This document shows positions 1 through 8,502 of a stretch of 47,430 bases of DNA, in pieces. Made by a program: the position numbers and the translations under genes. Position 1 is the first letter of the stretch. Each line of letters begins with the position of its first letter. The notes below the pieces were generated by a model. That model did not search any database, was not told where the DNA came from, and saw nothing but the letters and a program-made list of their open reading frames with translations. The stretch lies in contig DNTB01000070.1 in the NCBI GenBank assembly GCA_003499525.1, positions 1-47,430 on the forward strand, read 5' to 3'. The stretch is from Flavobacteriales bacterium. Lineage in GTDB: Bacteria; Bacteroidota; Bacteroidia; Flavobacteriales_G; Salibacteraceae.

Positions 1-2334
1 GCCATAGCCATAGCCATAGCCAAGTTTTTTCGATTTGACATCATTAAAAACTACAGATATGCGCCCAACTTTCTTGGAGTGGAATTGCTCATTGATATAG
101 TTTAGTAGCGGTTTTCGGGTATAATTTTGACGCACTACGTAAAGGTTTGCATCGGAAAACTTCATCAACTCAATTGCGTCAACTACTAATCCTACAGGGG
201 GGGTGTCTAATACAACATAATCGTATTGCTTTCTTAAAGTGTTAATCAATGCCTCGAGTCGAGGACTGATAATTAACTCACTTGGGTTAGGTGGCACGGG
301 CCCAGCTGAGATTAAATCCAAATTATTCACATTGGTTTTCTGAATGATTTCAGAAATCTCAGATTGATGAATCAAGTAGTTACTTAAACCAATTTCATTA
401 CTCAGGCCAAAATCGTTAAAGATTTTAGGTTTACGCATGTCCATTCCTATCAATACTACTTTGCTCCCACCGATAGCAATCATAGAGGCAAGGTTTATGG
501 AGCAGAAAGTTTTGCCCTCTCCACCTACTGAAGACGTCGTGAGTAAAACTCTGCCCTGTCCTTCTTTCTTTTGGTCAAACAGGAACTTCAAATTTGTACG
601 AAGTAATCTGAAACTTTCCGCCATGGAGGATTTCATTCCTTCCTTAATCACCAGGTTTCGTTGTCCTCTTGAATGCCCTATCATCCCCAGGAGTGGTATC
701 ATTGTGGCCCTCTCGAGTTCTTCTTTGGTCTTTATTTTTTGATCAATGATATCGCGACCCAAAAAGAATAAGGTAGGAATTAATAGAGCTAATCCTAAAG
801 CAACGATGTAACTGAACTGAGCATCAGGTTTGAGGGCGGCTTGTCCAACATCCATAGCGGGATCAATAACTTTCGTTTCCGGAATACTAGCCGCTTTAAC
901 AATTGCAGCCTCAGACCTTTTTTGCAGAAGAAATAAAAACTGTTCGTTATTGAGCTCGTACTTCCGGTTAATGTTGATAAGGTTTTGCTCCAACCCTGGC
1001 AACCGAGAAAGTTTTAATTGGGCCGAAGCGAGTTGCTCTTCAGTCTCATTAAGCTTAATGTCTGTAGTGGCAATTAAGCTATTTAGGTTTTCTAATAAGG
1101 CATCTTTCATGAGTTGAATCTCTCCTTTAAGCTTGACAATTGCCGGATTATCGACCTCCAGAGAGAAGGCCATACGATTCAATTTAACACTTAGCTCCAC
1201 TGCTTTTTGAAGCAAACTAATCAACATGGCATCCTGTATGCCCACCACAGAGGGGGCCATTACAGCGCTCAGATCGTCGTTTTCTGAAATATACTCACGT
1301 AAATATTCATAGTATCTTCTTTCGAGCTGGAGCGTTGCTCGTTGTTTTTCAACCGCTACATATTCAGAATAGAGCTCTCCGGTTTCCTGTGAAATGTTGA
1401 TATCCAGATTATCGCTGCGAAACTTCTCGAGTAAGCCTTCTGAGTTGCTCAAACTATCCCGCACAATCTTTATTTGCTTGTCTACAAACTCAATGGTATT
1501 TGTCGCTAGGCGGTTTTTCTCTTCCAGTTCATACCGCATTAATTCAGCGATCGTAGCATTGATATAGTCTGCAATTCGCTTTTTATTGGTTCCTCTCATT
1601 TTAATCTCAACCAATGACGCTCCTCGTTGAATCTGGTCGACCTTAATTCTCGAAATGTAGCTCGATGCTGCTTTCTTTGGATTTTCAAACATGAAGTACC
1701 AGGATTCATCCCCTTTGCGCAGCGCTATTGTTGAATCTAAATAAACCCGGAATCTGTATGCATCGGAGCTGATCCATTTCCCGTAAGACAAATTTTTCAG
1801 CGATAGTTTTTTCACCTCAACACCCTCAGTTTTCATCGATTGGTAGTTGAATGTTTCGTAGGCCTTTCGATCTTCTATTTCAATATCAAAATCATCTTTT
1901 CGAATATCAACATAAAGTGGTGTTCGAAACAATTGAGGGTGAAACTCATCAAACTCCACGATATATGGAGCCATTTTATACATATCCCGCGTTTTGACTC
2001 TCCCACTCGAGTAGTAGCCCACCTCAAAGTTCAGTCGATCCAGAACCCGTTCATTGTGACTACGCGAGAGAAGGATAAACTTTCTGGTTTCAATCAAATC
2101 TGAAGCTCCACCCCAGTTGAACATGAGCGAAACGTTGGAATTAAGGAGCGGATTGTTCTTCTCTTCCACATGAATCAATGCGCTGATCTCATATAATCTG
2201 TTGGAATATCTGTTGAACAGGTAGGCTATTAATAAACCCATGCCGAGGAGAACAACATACACCCGCCACTCCGCAAGGAGCTTGAATAGGATTTCTTTCA
2301 GATCAACCTCATTGGTATCTATGAATTGATTCAT
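1..2334 (-). CDS. Wzc-like polysaccharide chain-length/export tyrosine kinase (3' end cut by the window edge)
   Basis: Inner-membrane polysaccharide co-polymerase with a cytoplasmic BY-kinase domain, expected to work with the Wza-like export protein encoded just upstream. The 778 visible codons run from an ATG (MNQFIDTNEV) to the window edge without a stop. Seen in order: a membrane segment near residues 20-40, a long periplasmic coiled-coil-rich region, a second membrane segment near 507-525, then a kinase domain with Walker A SSVGGEGKT (about residue 596), Walker A' (MDMRKPK) and Walker B (VVLDTPPVG, about 700). The last visible residues are LGYGYGYG, the start of the Tyr-rich C-terminal tail that BY-kinases autophosphorylate. 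It starts 29 nt after the wza-like stop, so the two are one operon. The family is clear; the polymer handled is unknown. Confidence 0.93.
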   Translation of the reverse strand, partial: MNQFIDTNEVDLKEILFKLLAEWRVYVVLLGMGLLIAYLFNRYSNRLYEISALIHVEEKNNPLLNSNVSLMFNWGGASDLIETRKFILLSRSHNERVLDRLNFEVGYYSSGRVKTRDMYKMAPYIVEFDEFHPQLFRTPLYVDIRKDDFDIEIEDRKAYETFNYQSMKTEGVEVKKLSLKNLSYGKWISSDAYRFRVYLDSTIALRKGDESWYFMFENPKKAASSYISRIKVDQIQRGASLVEIKMRGTNKKRIADYINATIAELMRYELEEKNRLATNTIEFVDKQIKIVRDSLSNSEGLLEKFRSDNLDINISQETGELYSEYVAVEKQRATLQLERRYYEYLREYISENDDLSAVMAPSVVGIQDAMLISLLQKAVELSVKLNRMAFSLEVDNPAIVKLKGEIQLMKDALLENLNSLIATTDIKLNETEEQLASAQLKLSRLPGLEQNLININRKYELNNEQFLFLLQKRSEAAIVKAASIPETKVIDPAMDVGQAALKPDAQFSYIVALGLALLIPTLFFLGRDIIDQKIKTKEELERATMIPLLGMIGHSRGQRNLVIKEGMKSSMAESFRLLRTNLKFLFDQKKEGQGRVLLTTSSVGGEGKTFCSINLASMIAIGGSKVVLIGMDMRKPKIFNDFGLSNEIGLSNYLIHQSEISEIIQKTNVNNLDLISAGPVPPNPSELIISPRLEALINTLRKQYDYVVLDTPPVGLVVDAIELMKFSDANLYVVRQNYTRKPLLNYINEQFHSKKVGRISVVFNDVKSKKLGYGYGYG

Positions 2335-2363
2335 TCCTTTTTGTTCTCCAGCAAACCTCACTT

Positions 2364-3170
2364 CTATCGATTTAGAGTAACAATAGTTGTATATAAAAGA
2401 AGTGCACTGGTAACAATTGATATTACCAAAGTAGCAGTCTGAGCTCCGCTCACGCCAATCCCCCATGATTTAGCCGGTAAAGGCTCCACGTAAATGACAT
2501 CGTTAGGCTGAATGAAATAAAACGGTGATTGGATGATGCTTTGGTCGAGAAGGTTCACTTCATGTATTTTGGTTCCCCCGGGATATTGTCTGATTAATTT
2601 AACATCACTTCTCGAGGCAACCATTTCCAAATCACCAGCCATAGCAATAGCCTCAAATATAGTGGCCTGATTTTGCAGTATCACGTATTTCCCTGGTGCT
2701 TTGAATTCTCCTAACGCCGTAAATCGCAATCCGCCTAACTTCACATTCAGGAAATAAAGCGAGAAAAACTTTTTCAACAACTCATCAATCCTTTGCTTTG
2801 CTTCCTCGAGTGTCAACCCCTCAACTTTTACACCACCTACAATTGGAATGCTAACGAACCCGCTGTCATTAATAGAATATCCGCTCATATAATACAAATC
2901 ACCCCCATTTTGAATATTCTGATTAACCTGCCGCCCTTTTGACGCTGTAAAAATCTCATTGGCCTCTTCTTCCAAAGAGACTACATCAATAGACAATATA
3001 TCGCCCTTTTGCAGCCTGTAGGATGTTCGTTGGTACTGATATAGGGAATCTGCATTTTGCCCTTCTTCAGGTTGCAAGTAAACCATCTTTCTTTTAGGAA
3101 CACATGAGAAGGTAAAAACGACAGCAAAAAGAATGGCGGTGAAGCCCGCTCCGGACAAATTAAATCTCAT
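2364..3170 (-). CDS. Wza/BexD-like polysaccharide export lipoprotein
   Basis: Outer-membrane exopolysaccharide or capsule export protein, 268 aa. The N-terminus is a lipoprotein signal with lipobox FSC (residues 21-23), followed by a poly-export domain (YRLQKGDILSIDVVS) and an SLBB-like region (GLRFTALGEFKAPGKY). A hydrophobic stretch near the C-terminus (LVISIVTSALLLYTTIV) is typical of the shorter Bacteroidota versions, which are smaller than E. coli Wza (about 380 aa). It has its own canonical promoter just upstream and is followed by the Wzc-like kinase 29 nt later. Together they form the export pair of a Wzy-type pathway; no Wzy polymerase is visible here. Confidence 0.92.
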   Translation of the reverse strand: MRFNLSGAGFTAILFAVVFTFSCVPKRKMVYLQPEEGQNADSLYQYQRTSYRLQKGDILSIDVVSLEEEANEIFTASKGRQVNQNIQNGGDLYYMSGYSINDSGFVSIPIVGGVKVEGLTLEEAKQRIDELLKKFFSLYFLNVKLGGLRFTALGEFKAPGKYVILQNQATIFEAIAMAGDLEMVASRSDVKLIRQYPGGTKIHEVNLLDQSIIQSPFYFIQPNDVIYVEPLPAKSWGIGVSGAQTATLVISIVTSALLLYTTIVTLNR

Positions 3171-3190
3171 CAGAGTTTTCGTAATGTGGG

Positions 3191-3220
3191 CAAATTTAAT
3201 GGTTCAGGTATACGGGGCAA
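3191..3220 (-). promoter_or_regulatory. Bacteroidota-type promoter for the wza-like gene
   Basis: On the minus strand TTG (3220-3218) is followed by exactly 19 nt and TAAATTTG (3198-3191), a perfect TTG-N19-TAnnTTTG match. Transcription would start near 3184, giving a leader of about 14 nt before the ATG at 3170. Confidence 0.7.
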
Positions 3221-3258
3221 TTCGGCAAATTCATAGATTGTAAACAAGTTTTCACAAA

Positions 3259-4524
3259 TCAGATGATCATTCCTGCGGCAACGGTTTCATTGGTGGTTTC
3301 GTCAATCAACACAACACTGCCTGTTATTCTGTTTTTACGATAAGGATCGCAAAGTAACGGTTTTGTCGTACGAACCTGAACACGTGCTATGTCATTCATC
3401 TTGATGTCCTTATCATCTTCAATTCGATGAAGTGTATTGATGTCTACCTTATACTGGATATTCCTGATTATTGCTTTTACCTCATTCGTTGTATGCCTAA
3501 GGATGTACTTAGCTCTCGGCCGCGGTCCTTTGTTATTGAACCAACACATCATAAAATCAATGTCCTGAGTTTGGTCTGGCCGGTTATTTGGTCGAACTAA
3601 TACATCTCCTCGCGAAATATCTATATCATCTTCAAGCTCTATAATCACCGACATGGGTGGTTGAGCCTCATCCAATTGAAGGTCATCAAAGTGAATGGCA
3701 GAAACTTTAGAGGTATATCCTGAGGGCAGCACCAGGATATCATCTCCTTTTTTGAAGATCCCTCCTTCAATTCTTCCGGCGTAACCCCTGAAATCATGAT
3801 ATTCATCGTCGTACGGACGTATGACCGTCTGCACAGGGAATCTACAGTCAATCAGGTTGTGATCTGAGCCGATATGAATATGCTCCAGTGTGTTGAGTAA
3901 TGTGCCACCCTGGTACCATTTCATGTTCTCAGAGGGCTTCACAACATTATCACCATACAATGCTGAAATAGGTATAAAACGAACGTCCTTAACATCCAGC
4001 TTCGCTGCAAAATTGGTGAACTCAGCAACGACCTTTTCATAGGCTTCTTCGCTATAATCGACCAGATCCATTTTATTAATACAAACGATCAGATGTGGGA
4101 TTTGCAGAAGAGATGCAATGAACGAATGCCGTGCAGTTTGCTGTAGAACGCCATTACGGGCGTCAACTAATATCAGTGCTAAATTGGCAGTAGATGCCCC
4201 GGTGACCATATTTCGAGTGTATTGAATGTGGCCGGGTGTATCGGCAATAATAAATTTGCGTTTGGGTGTAGCGAAATACCTGTAGGCAACATCAATGGTG
4301 ATACCTTGTTCGCGCTCATCCTTAAGGCCATCTGTTAAATGAGCCAACTCGACCCGTTCCAATCCTTTGCGTTTTGAAGATCGTTCAACAGCCTCCATTT
4401 GATCCTCAAAGATGGATTTAGAATCATATAAAAGTCGACCTATCAGTGTGCTCTTCCCATCATCAACGCTGCCAGCGGTGGTAAACCGCAGGAGCTCCAT
4501 TTTTTCGTATGCTTCCGTTTCCAT
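3259..4524 (-). CDS. cysN: Sulfate adenylyltransferase subunit 1 (CysN, GTPase)
   Basis: Regulatory GTPase subunit of ATP sulfurylase; with CysD it makes adenylylsulfate (APS) from sulfate and ATP. The 421-aa protein has the EF-Tu-like G domain: P-loop GSVDDGKST near residues 18-26, DTPGH near 95 and NKMD near 150, then beta-barrel domains. Its length fits stand-alone CysN, without the fused APS kinase of NodQ/CysNC types; the kinase is a separate gene here. The chosen start (METEAYEKMELLRF) lies 9 nt after the cysD stop; the inner Met at residue 9 (MELLRFTTAGS) is the alternative. Part of a cysQ-cysC-cysD-cysN run on the minus strand. Confidence 0.96.
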   Translation of the reverse strand: METEAYEKMELLRFTTAGSVDDGKSTLIGRLLYDSKSIFEDQMEAVERSSKRKGLERVELAHLTDGLKDEREQGITIDVAYRYFATPKRKFIIADTPGHIQYTRNMVTGASTANLALILVDARNGVLQQTARHSFIASLLQIPHLIVCINKMDLVDYSEEAYEKVVAEFTNFAAKLDVKDVRFIPISALYGDNVVKPSENMKWYQGGTLLNTLEHIHIGSDHNLIDCRFPVQTVIRPYDDEYHDFRGYAGRIEGGIFKKGDDILVLPSGYTSKVSAIHFDDLQLDEAQPPMSVIIELEDDIDISRGDVLVRPNNRPDQTQDIDFMMCWFNNKGPRPRAKYILRHTTNEVKAIIRNIQYKVDINTLHRIEDDKDIKMNDIARVQVRTTKPLLCDPYRKNRITGSVVLIDETTNETVAAGMII

Positions 4525-4533
4525 AACTGTTAA

Positions 4534-5439
4534 TTAGAAGTATCCTTCTTTCTTGCGATCTTCCATAGAAGTTTCTGACCGCATATCGTCTGCTCGGTTT
4601 CCTCGCTCTGTTCGCCTTGCCGCCGCAACTTCCGCAATGATTTTTGGCAGATTGTCCGCATCCGACTCTATTCCACCGGTAATGGTGATGTCCCCAAGTG
4701 TTCTGAATCTCAGGATCTTTCTTTCAACCTTATCTTCAGGGCGTATCTGTATAAATTCGGAAACCGGAATCCATGTATTGTTTCTTCGAATAACATCACG
4801 CTCATGGGCATAGTATAAGGATGGAATTTCTATCCCTTCTCGCTGTATGTACATCCAAACGTCCATTTCAGTCCAATTGCTGATTGGAAATACCCTAAAA
4901 TGTTCCCCAAAGTTTTTTCTTCCGTTAAATAGATTCCATAGCTCTGGTCGCTGATTTTTGGGATCCCATTGTCCGAACTCATCTCTGTGTGAAAAAAAAC
5001 GCTCTTTAGCTCTGGCTTTTTCTTCATCTCTTCTTCCTCCGCCAATCGCACAATCAATATTGTTTTCCTCTATGGTATCCAGAAGGGTTGTGGTTTGGAG
5101 TACATTTCTGCTGGCATTAATCCCGCTTTCTTCCTCAACTCTGCCTTCGTTTATTGATTTCTGAACAGACCCAACGATTAGGTTAACCCCTAACTTTTGA
5201 ATTAAATCATCTCTAAACTTAATCGTCTCTGGAAAATTATGGCCTGTATCTACATGCATTAGACTGAATGGAATGCGAGCGGGGTAAAAGGCCTTTTTCG
5301 CCAGATAGGTTACCACCAAGGAGTCTTTTCCTCCTGAAAACAGAATTACCGGATTTTCAAACTGTGCAAAAACCTCTCTAAGAATAAAAATCGCTTCTGA
5401 CTCCAGTTCATCGAGATGATTCAATTGATAACTTTTCAT
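4534..5439 (-). CDS. cysD: Sulfate adenylyltransferase subunit 2 (CysD)
   Basis: Catalytic subunit of ATP sulfurylase, 301 aa, the usual family size. The PP-loop ATP-pyrophosphatase motif SGGKDS lies near residues 35-40, with family signatures HVDTGHNFPET, GGGRRDEEKARAKER and FPISNWTEMDVW following. It sits between cysC (42 nt upstream) and cysN (9 nt downstream). No PAPS reductase or sulfite reductase gene is in the window, so the APS/PAPS made may serve sulfation as well as, or instead of, assimilation. A TACTTTTG box at 5477-5470 could give it an extra promoter. Confidence 0.97.
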   Translation of the reverse strand: MKSYQLNHLDELESEAIFILREVFAQFENPVILFSGGKDSLVVTYLAKKAFYPARIPFSLMHVDTGHNFPETIKFRDDLIQKLGVNLIVGSVQKSINEGRVEEESGINASRNVLQTTTLLDTIEENNIDCAIGGGRRDEEKARAKERFFSHRDEFGQWDPKNQRPELWNLFNGRKNFGEHFRVFPISNWTEMDVWMYIQREGIEIPSLYYAHERDVIRRNNTWIPVSEFIQIRPEDKVERKILRFRTLGDITITGGIESDADNLPKIIAEVAAARRTERGNRADDMRSETSMEDRKKEGYF

Positions 5440-5469
5440 AGATGAGAATTATAACCGGAAATAAGCGCC

Positions 5470-5477
5470 CAAAAGTA
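5470..5477 (-). promoter_or_regulatory. Possible -7 element upstream of cysD
   Basis: TACTTTTG on the minus strand between cysC and cysD matches TAnnTTTG and lies about 30 nt before the cysD ATG. No TTG is found at the expected 19-20 nt spacing, so this may be a weak internal promoter or chance. Confidence 0.35.
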
Positions 5478-5481
5478 GTTT

Positions 5482-6072
5482 TTAAAGTTCAATCCTGGGA
5501 ACAATGACTTCCACCAATTTGTCGGCACTCTCTTCGGGAGTTAGCTTGTCGGATCTAATATGGACATCAGGAGTCGATGGGCGTTCAAAAGGAGAGCTAA
5601 TACCAGTGAAATTGGCAATTTCACCTTTTCTTGCCTTTCTATATAATCCTTTTGGATCGCGCAATTCGCATACCTCCAGAGGACAGTCAACAAATACTTC
5701 GAAAAATGTCTCATCACCTATTTTGGACCTCGCCAGTTTTCGCTCTGATTCAAAAGGTGATATAAAAGCACTGATGACAATCAGACCCGCATCAACAAAG
5801 AGTCTGTTCAATTCCGAAAGTCGCCTTAGATTTTCCTTTCGATCGTCATCACTAAATCCCAGGTCACTGTTTAAGCCAGATCGCGTATTGTCTCCATCCA
5901 GAAGAAAGGTATGGTAACCTTTTTCAAGTAGTTTCTTTTCAAGTACTGAAGCAATAGTGCTTTTTCCAGACCCTGAGAGTCCTGACAACCATACTGCTAA
6001 AGGTTTATGCCCTTTGGTCAAAATGCGATCCTGAGGACCAATTGCATGCTCATGGGGGTGTATGTGCTCCAT
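5482..6072 (-). CDS. cysC: Adenylylsulfate kinase (CysC)
   Basis: Phosphorylates APS to PAPS, the universal sulfate donor. P-loop GLSGSGKST near residue 31, then LLDGDNTRSGLN, FVDCPLEVCELRDPKGLY and GISSPFERP, all hallmark APS-kinase motifs; 196 aa is the normal length. The ATG at 6072 (MEHIHPHEH) is preferred over a TTG two codons earlier because that TTG overlaps the cysQ stop codon; the ATG follows the cysQ TGA by 2 nt, suggesting translational coupling. The His-rich N-terminus is a small oddity of no known meaning. Confidence 0.96.
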   Translation of the reverse strand: MEHIHPHEHAIGPQDRILTKGHKPLAVWLSGLSGSGKSTIASVLEKKLLEKGYHTFLLDGDNTRSGLNSDLGFSDDDRKENLRRLSELNRLFVDAGLIVISAFISPFESERKLARSKIGDETFFEVFVDCPLEVCELRDPKGLYRKARKGEIANFTGISSPFERPSTPDVHIRSDKLTPEESADKLVEVIVPRIEL

Positions 6073-6074
6073 AT

Positions 6075-6878
6075 TCAACTAACTATAAACCACGGGTTTC
6101 TGAGGTTTTCTTTGTTGTAAGTTAAAGGTAATCCCGTTTTATGTTCTAATACCTGGAAACCTGCAACTTCGCATATAGCCTGTCCTGCTGCAGTATCCCA
6201 CTCCATAGTTGGAGCTAATCTCGGATACACCTCTGCACTTCCTTCAGCGATAAGACACATCTTAAGGGAGCTCCCTCTCGATACCACCTCAACTTTATCG
6301 TATTCCTGTTCTAATTCCTGTATTAACTCCTGAGTTTCTCTGGAAGGATGAGATCGACTTGCCACTACTCGTATTACTCCTTCTTCAATTCCTTCCAAAT
6401 CCATTGGAATCAACTCGCTTTCATCCAAAATATCCTCCACAATATCCCGAAAATCACAGTCTTGCTTTTTGAATGCCCCAATTCCCTGAGCCGCGAAATA
6501 GAGCTCTTTATGAACGGGAACATAAATGACCCCCATTACAGGAAGGTTTTCCTCAACAAGAGCGATATTCACGGTGAAATCTCCATTGCGCTTTACAAAT
6601 TCCTTGGTTCCATCAAGGGGGTCAACTAACCAAAATGTGGTCCAGCTCTTCCTTTCACTGTATTCCAACTCCGCTCCTTCTTCGCTAAGGATCGGGTATT
6701 CTGTTTCAGAAAGAGCCGAGACTATTGTTTTATGAGATCGCATATCGGCGTCTGTCAGAGGACTCTGATCTTCTTTGATATCGACCATAAACTCAGTAGA
6801 GTAAACGTCAAGAATTTCATTACCGGCACTAAGTGCTGCCTGTATAGCTGTTTTCAGCTCAGATTTGTAACTTTTCAT
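6075..6878 (-). CDS. cysQ: 3'(2'),5'-bisphosphate nucleotidase (CysQ)
   Basis: Inositol-monophosphatase-fold phosphatase that hydrolyses PAP, the by-product of PAPS use, to AMP. Metal-site motifs are visible: ILSEEGAE, WLVDPLDGTKEF and WDTAAGQAI. With the ATG at 6878 (MKSYKSELK) the protein is 267 aa. A longer reading beginning with TTG at 6917 is rejected because that TTG is the -33 box of a canonical promoter and the -7 box lies inside the extension. The leader would then be only a few nucleotides or absent. First gene of the cysQ-C-D-N run, which supports PAPS turnover as the theme. Confidence 0.94.
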   Translation of the reverse strand: MKSYKSELKTAIQAALSAGNEILDVYSTEFMVDIKEDQSPLTDADMRSHKTIVSALSETEYPILSEEGAELEYSERKSWTTFWLVDPLDGTKEFVKRNGDFTVNIALVEENLPVMGVIYVPVHKELYFAAQGIGAFKKQDCDFRDIVEDILDESELIPMDLEGIEEGVIRVVASRSHPSRETQELIQELEQEYDKVEVVSRGSSLKMCLIAEGSAEVYPRLAPTMEWDTAAGQAICEVAGFQVLEHKTGLPLTYNKENLRNPWFIVS

Positions 6879-6886
6879 AGGCGCGG

Positions 6887-6917
6887 CAAAAGTACAGCCC
6901 TCATCCCTCGATTCCAA
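6887..6917 (-). promoter_or_regulatory. Promoter of the cysQCDN run, nearly touching the cysQ start
   Basis: Minus-strand TTG (6917-6915), 20-nt spacer, TACTTTTG (6894-6887). Only 8 nt separate the -7 box from the cysQ ATG, so transcription should begin at or just before the start codon (leaderless or ultra-short leader). The element lies in the 70-bp gap divergent to galE. Confidence 0.68.
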
Positions 6918-6948
6918 TTATTGCTACTTTCGACACAAATTCAAAATC

Positions 6949-7971
6949 ATGGCAAAGATTCTGGTGAATGGTGGCGCGGGTTACATAGGCAGTCATACCA
7001 TTATCGAGTTAATTGAGCAGGGATACGAAGTTGTTTCCATCGACAATTATGTAAACTCCGAACCTGAAAATTATGATAGAATTAAGAAAATAACCGGAAA
7101 TGAGATAAGGCATTACGATATTGATCTTTGCGATTTTGAAAAGGTCTTAAAGGTCTTTAAACATGAAGAAGGATTTGATGGTATAATCCATTTTGCCGCA
7201 CTTAAATCAGTACCGGAAAGTGTTAAGAAACCACTGCAATATTTTGAGAATAATAATCAATCTTTAATAAATACTGCCAAGGCAATTGTCAATAGCGGGA
7301 AGGGAAACCTCATTTTTTCTTCATCATGTTCGGTTTACGGAAATCTTCGACCTGATCAGCTTCCAGTTTCTGAATCCACTCCGACTCAAATGGTTGAGTC
7401 ACCTTATGGATATACTAAACTCATGGGGGAGAATATGCTCCGCTTTAATGCTCTAAACAAATCCTTTAAAACTATTGCTCTTCGGTATTTCAACCCGGTG
7501 GGAGCACATTCCTCTGGTTTACTGGGTGAGTTGCCGTCACAGGGTATCAACAACCTCATTCCGGTAGTAACTCAAACTGCAGCTGGAATAAGAGAAGAGT
7601 TAACCGTATTTGGTAATGACTACAATACCAGGGATGGTTCTTGTATTCGCGATTATATTCATGTTTCCGACATTGCAAATGCGCATGTTCTTGCACTTGA
7701 ATACTTATTGGAGAACCGTCAGAAAGAATACTTCGATGTATACAACCTCGGGTCCGGAGATGGTGTAACCGTTCTGGAAGTGCTACAAACATTTGCCAGA
7801 GTTAATGGAATACTGCCAAGTTATAAAATTGGCCCTCGCAGAGCAGGAGATGTTGAAATGGTCTACTCTGATTCGGGCAAGGCCTTTAAAAACCTCGGTT
7901 GGAAAACCAAATACGATTTGGATGAAATGATGCGCTCGGCATGGAGCTGGCAAAAAAGACTCCTGTCCTGA
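6949..7971 (+). CDS. galE: UDP-glucose 4-epimerase (GalE)
   Basis: Interconverts UDP-Glc and UDP-Gal (or the N-acetyl forms), supplying precursors for surface glycans. The 340-aa protein starts with the NAD-binding GGAGYIGSH motif, has SSSCSVYG and the catalytic Tyr-x3-Lys in YGYTK (about residue 155), then RYFNPVGAH and CIRDYIHVSD, all typical of GalE. A weak TACTTTCG box at 6925-6932 may be its promoter. Divergent from cysQ and convergent with rlmH (5 nt between stops). Flanked by exopolysaccharide export and glycan genes, which fits a sugar-supply role. Confidence 0.96.
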   Translation: MAKILVNGGAGYIGSHTIIELIEQGYEVVSIDNYVNSEPENYDRIKKITGNEIRHYDIDLCDFEKVLKVFKHEEGFDGIIHFAALKSVPESVKKPLQYFENNNQSLINTAKAIVNSGKGNLIFSSSCSVYGNLRPDQLPVSESTPTQMVESPYGYTKLMGENMLRFNALNKSFKTIALRYFNPVGAHSSGLLGELPSQGINNLIPVVTQTAAGIREELTVFGNDYNTRDGSCIRDYIHVSDIANAHVLALEYLLENRQKEYFDVYNLGSGDGVTVLEVLQTFARVNGILPSYKIGPRRAGDVEMVYSDSGKAFKNLGWKTKYDLDEMMRSAWSWQKRLLS

Positions 7972-7976
7972 ATTTA

Positions 7977-8450
7977 TTAATCATGGTGGTAGGGCAATCC
8001 CCTGCTGATGGCAAGCGCCCTATAAATCTGCTCGAGAAACAATAACCTGATCATTTGATGTGTAAAGGTCATTTTCGACAGAGAAAGCTGCATGCTTACT
8101 ATTTTTTTGACCTTTTCATCTGCTCCATATGCTCCGGCAATTACAAAGAAAATTTCTGAAGTCCCCTCGACCTTAATTTTATCAAAAAATCGACTCAACT
8201 CTCTGGATGTCATTTCTTTACCTCTCTCATCTAAAAGTACTGAAAAAGATCTTCCGGAAAGATTCTTCAAGATGAGCTCTGCTTCTTTCTTCTTTAACTC
8301 GTCTACAGGAAGCCGGGCAGAGTTAGGCACATCTTTAAGCTCAACCCATTCTATGCTAGTCATTCGATTGATCCTTTGAAGATAATTGTACAGTTCTTGC
8401 TTTAAATAGCTATCAGAAGTCTTACCCATGCAAAAAACCTTGATCTTCAT
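7977..8450 (-). CDS. rlmH: 23S rRNA pseudouridine-1915 N3-methyltransferase (RlmH)
   Basis: SPOUT-class methyltransferase that modifies pseudouridine 1915 in helix 69 of 23S rRNA. 157 aa, the standard length; the knotted C-terminal signature is clear (FVIAGAYGAD, LSLSKMTFTHQMIRLLFLEQ, then QIYRALAISRGLPYHHD at the very end). Convergent with galE and divergent from the DUF4783 gene; no operon partner. High confidence. Confidence 0.97.
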   Translation of the reverse strand: MKIKVFCMGKTSDSYLKQELYNYLQRINRMTSIEWVELKDVPNSARLPVDELKKKEAELILKNLSGRSFSVLLDERGKEMTSRELSRFFDKIKVEGTSEIFFVIAGAYGADEKVKKIVSMQLSLSKMTFTHQMIRLLFLEQIYRALAISRGLPYHHD

Positions 8451-8467
8451 GAATTCAGCAATCGCTT

Positions 8468-8495
8468 TTGTCCAAGACCAATTTGATTATTTTCG
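8468..8495 (+). promoter_or_regulatory. Candidate promoter for the DUF4783 gene/nadC operon
   Basis: TTG (8468-8470), 17-nt spacer, TATTTTCG (8488-8495), a one-mismatch -7 box. The box ends 7 nt before the ATG at 8503, again implying a leaderless or nearly leaderless transcript. Spacing is shorter than the usual 19, so moderate-to-low confidence. Confidence 0.4.
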
Positions 8496-8502
8496 TTGTA
8501 AA

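Noticed and set aside
8428..8502. 25-codon N-terminal extension of the DUF4783 protein
   Set aside because: It would bury the signal peptide, overlaps rlmH and covers the likely promoter.
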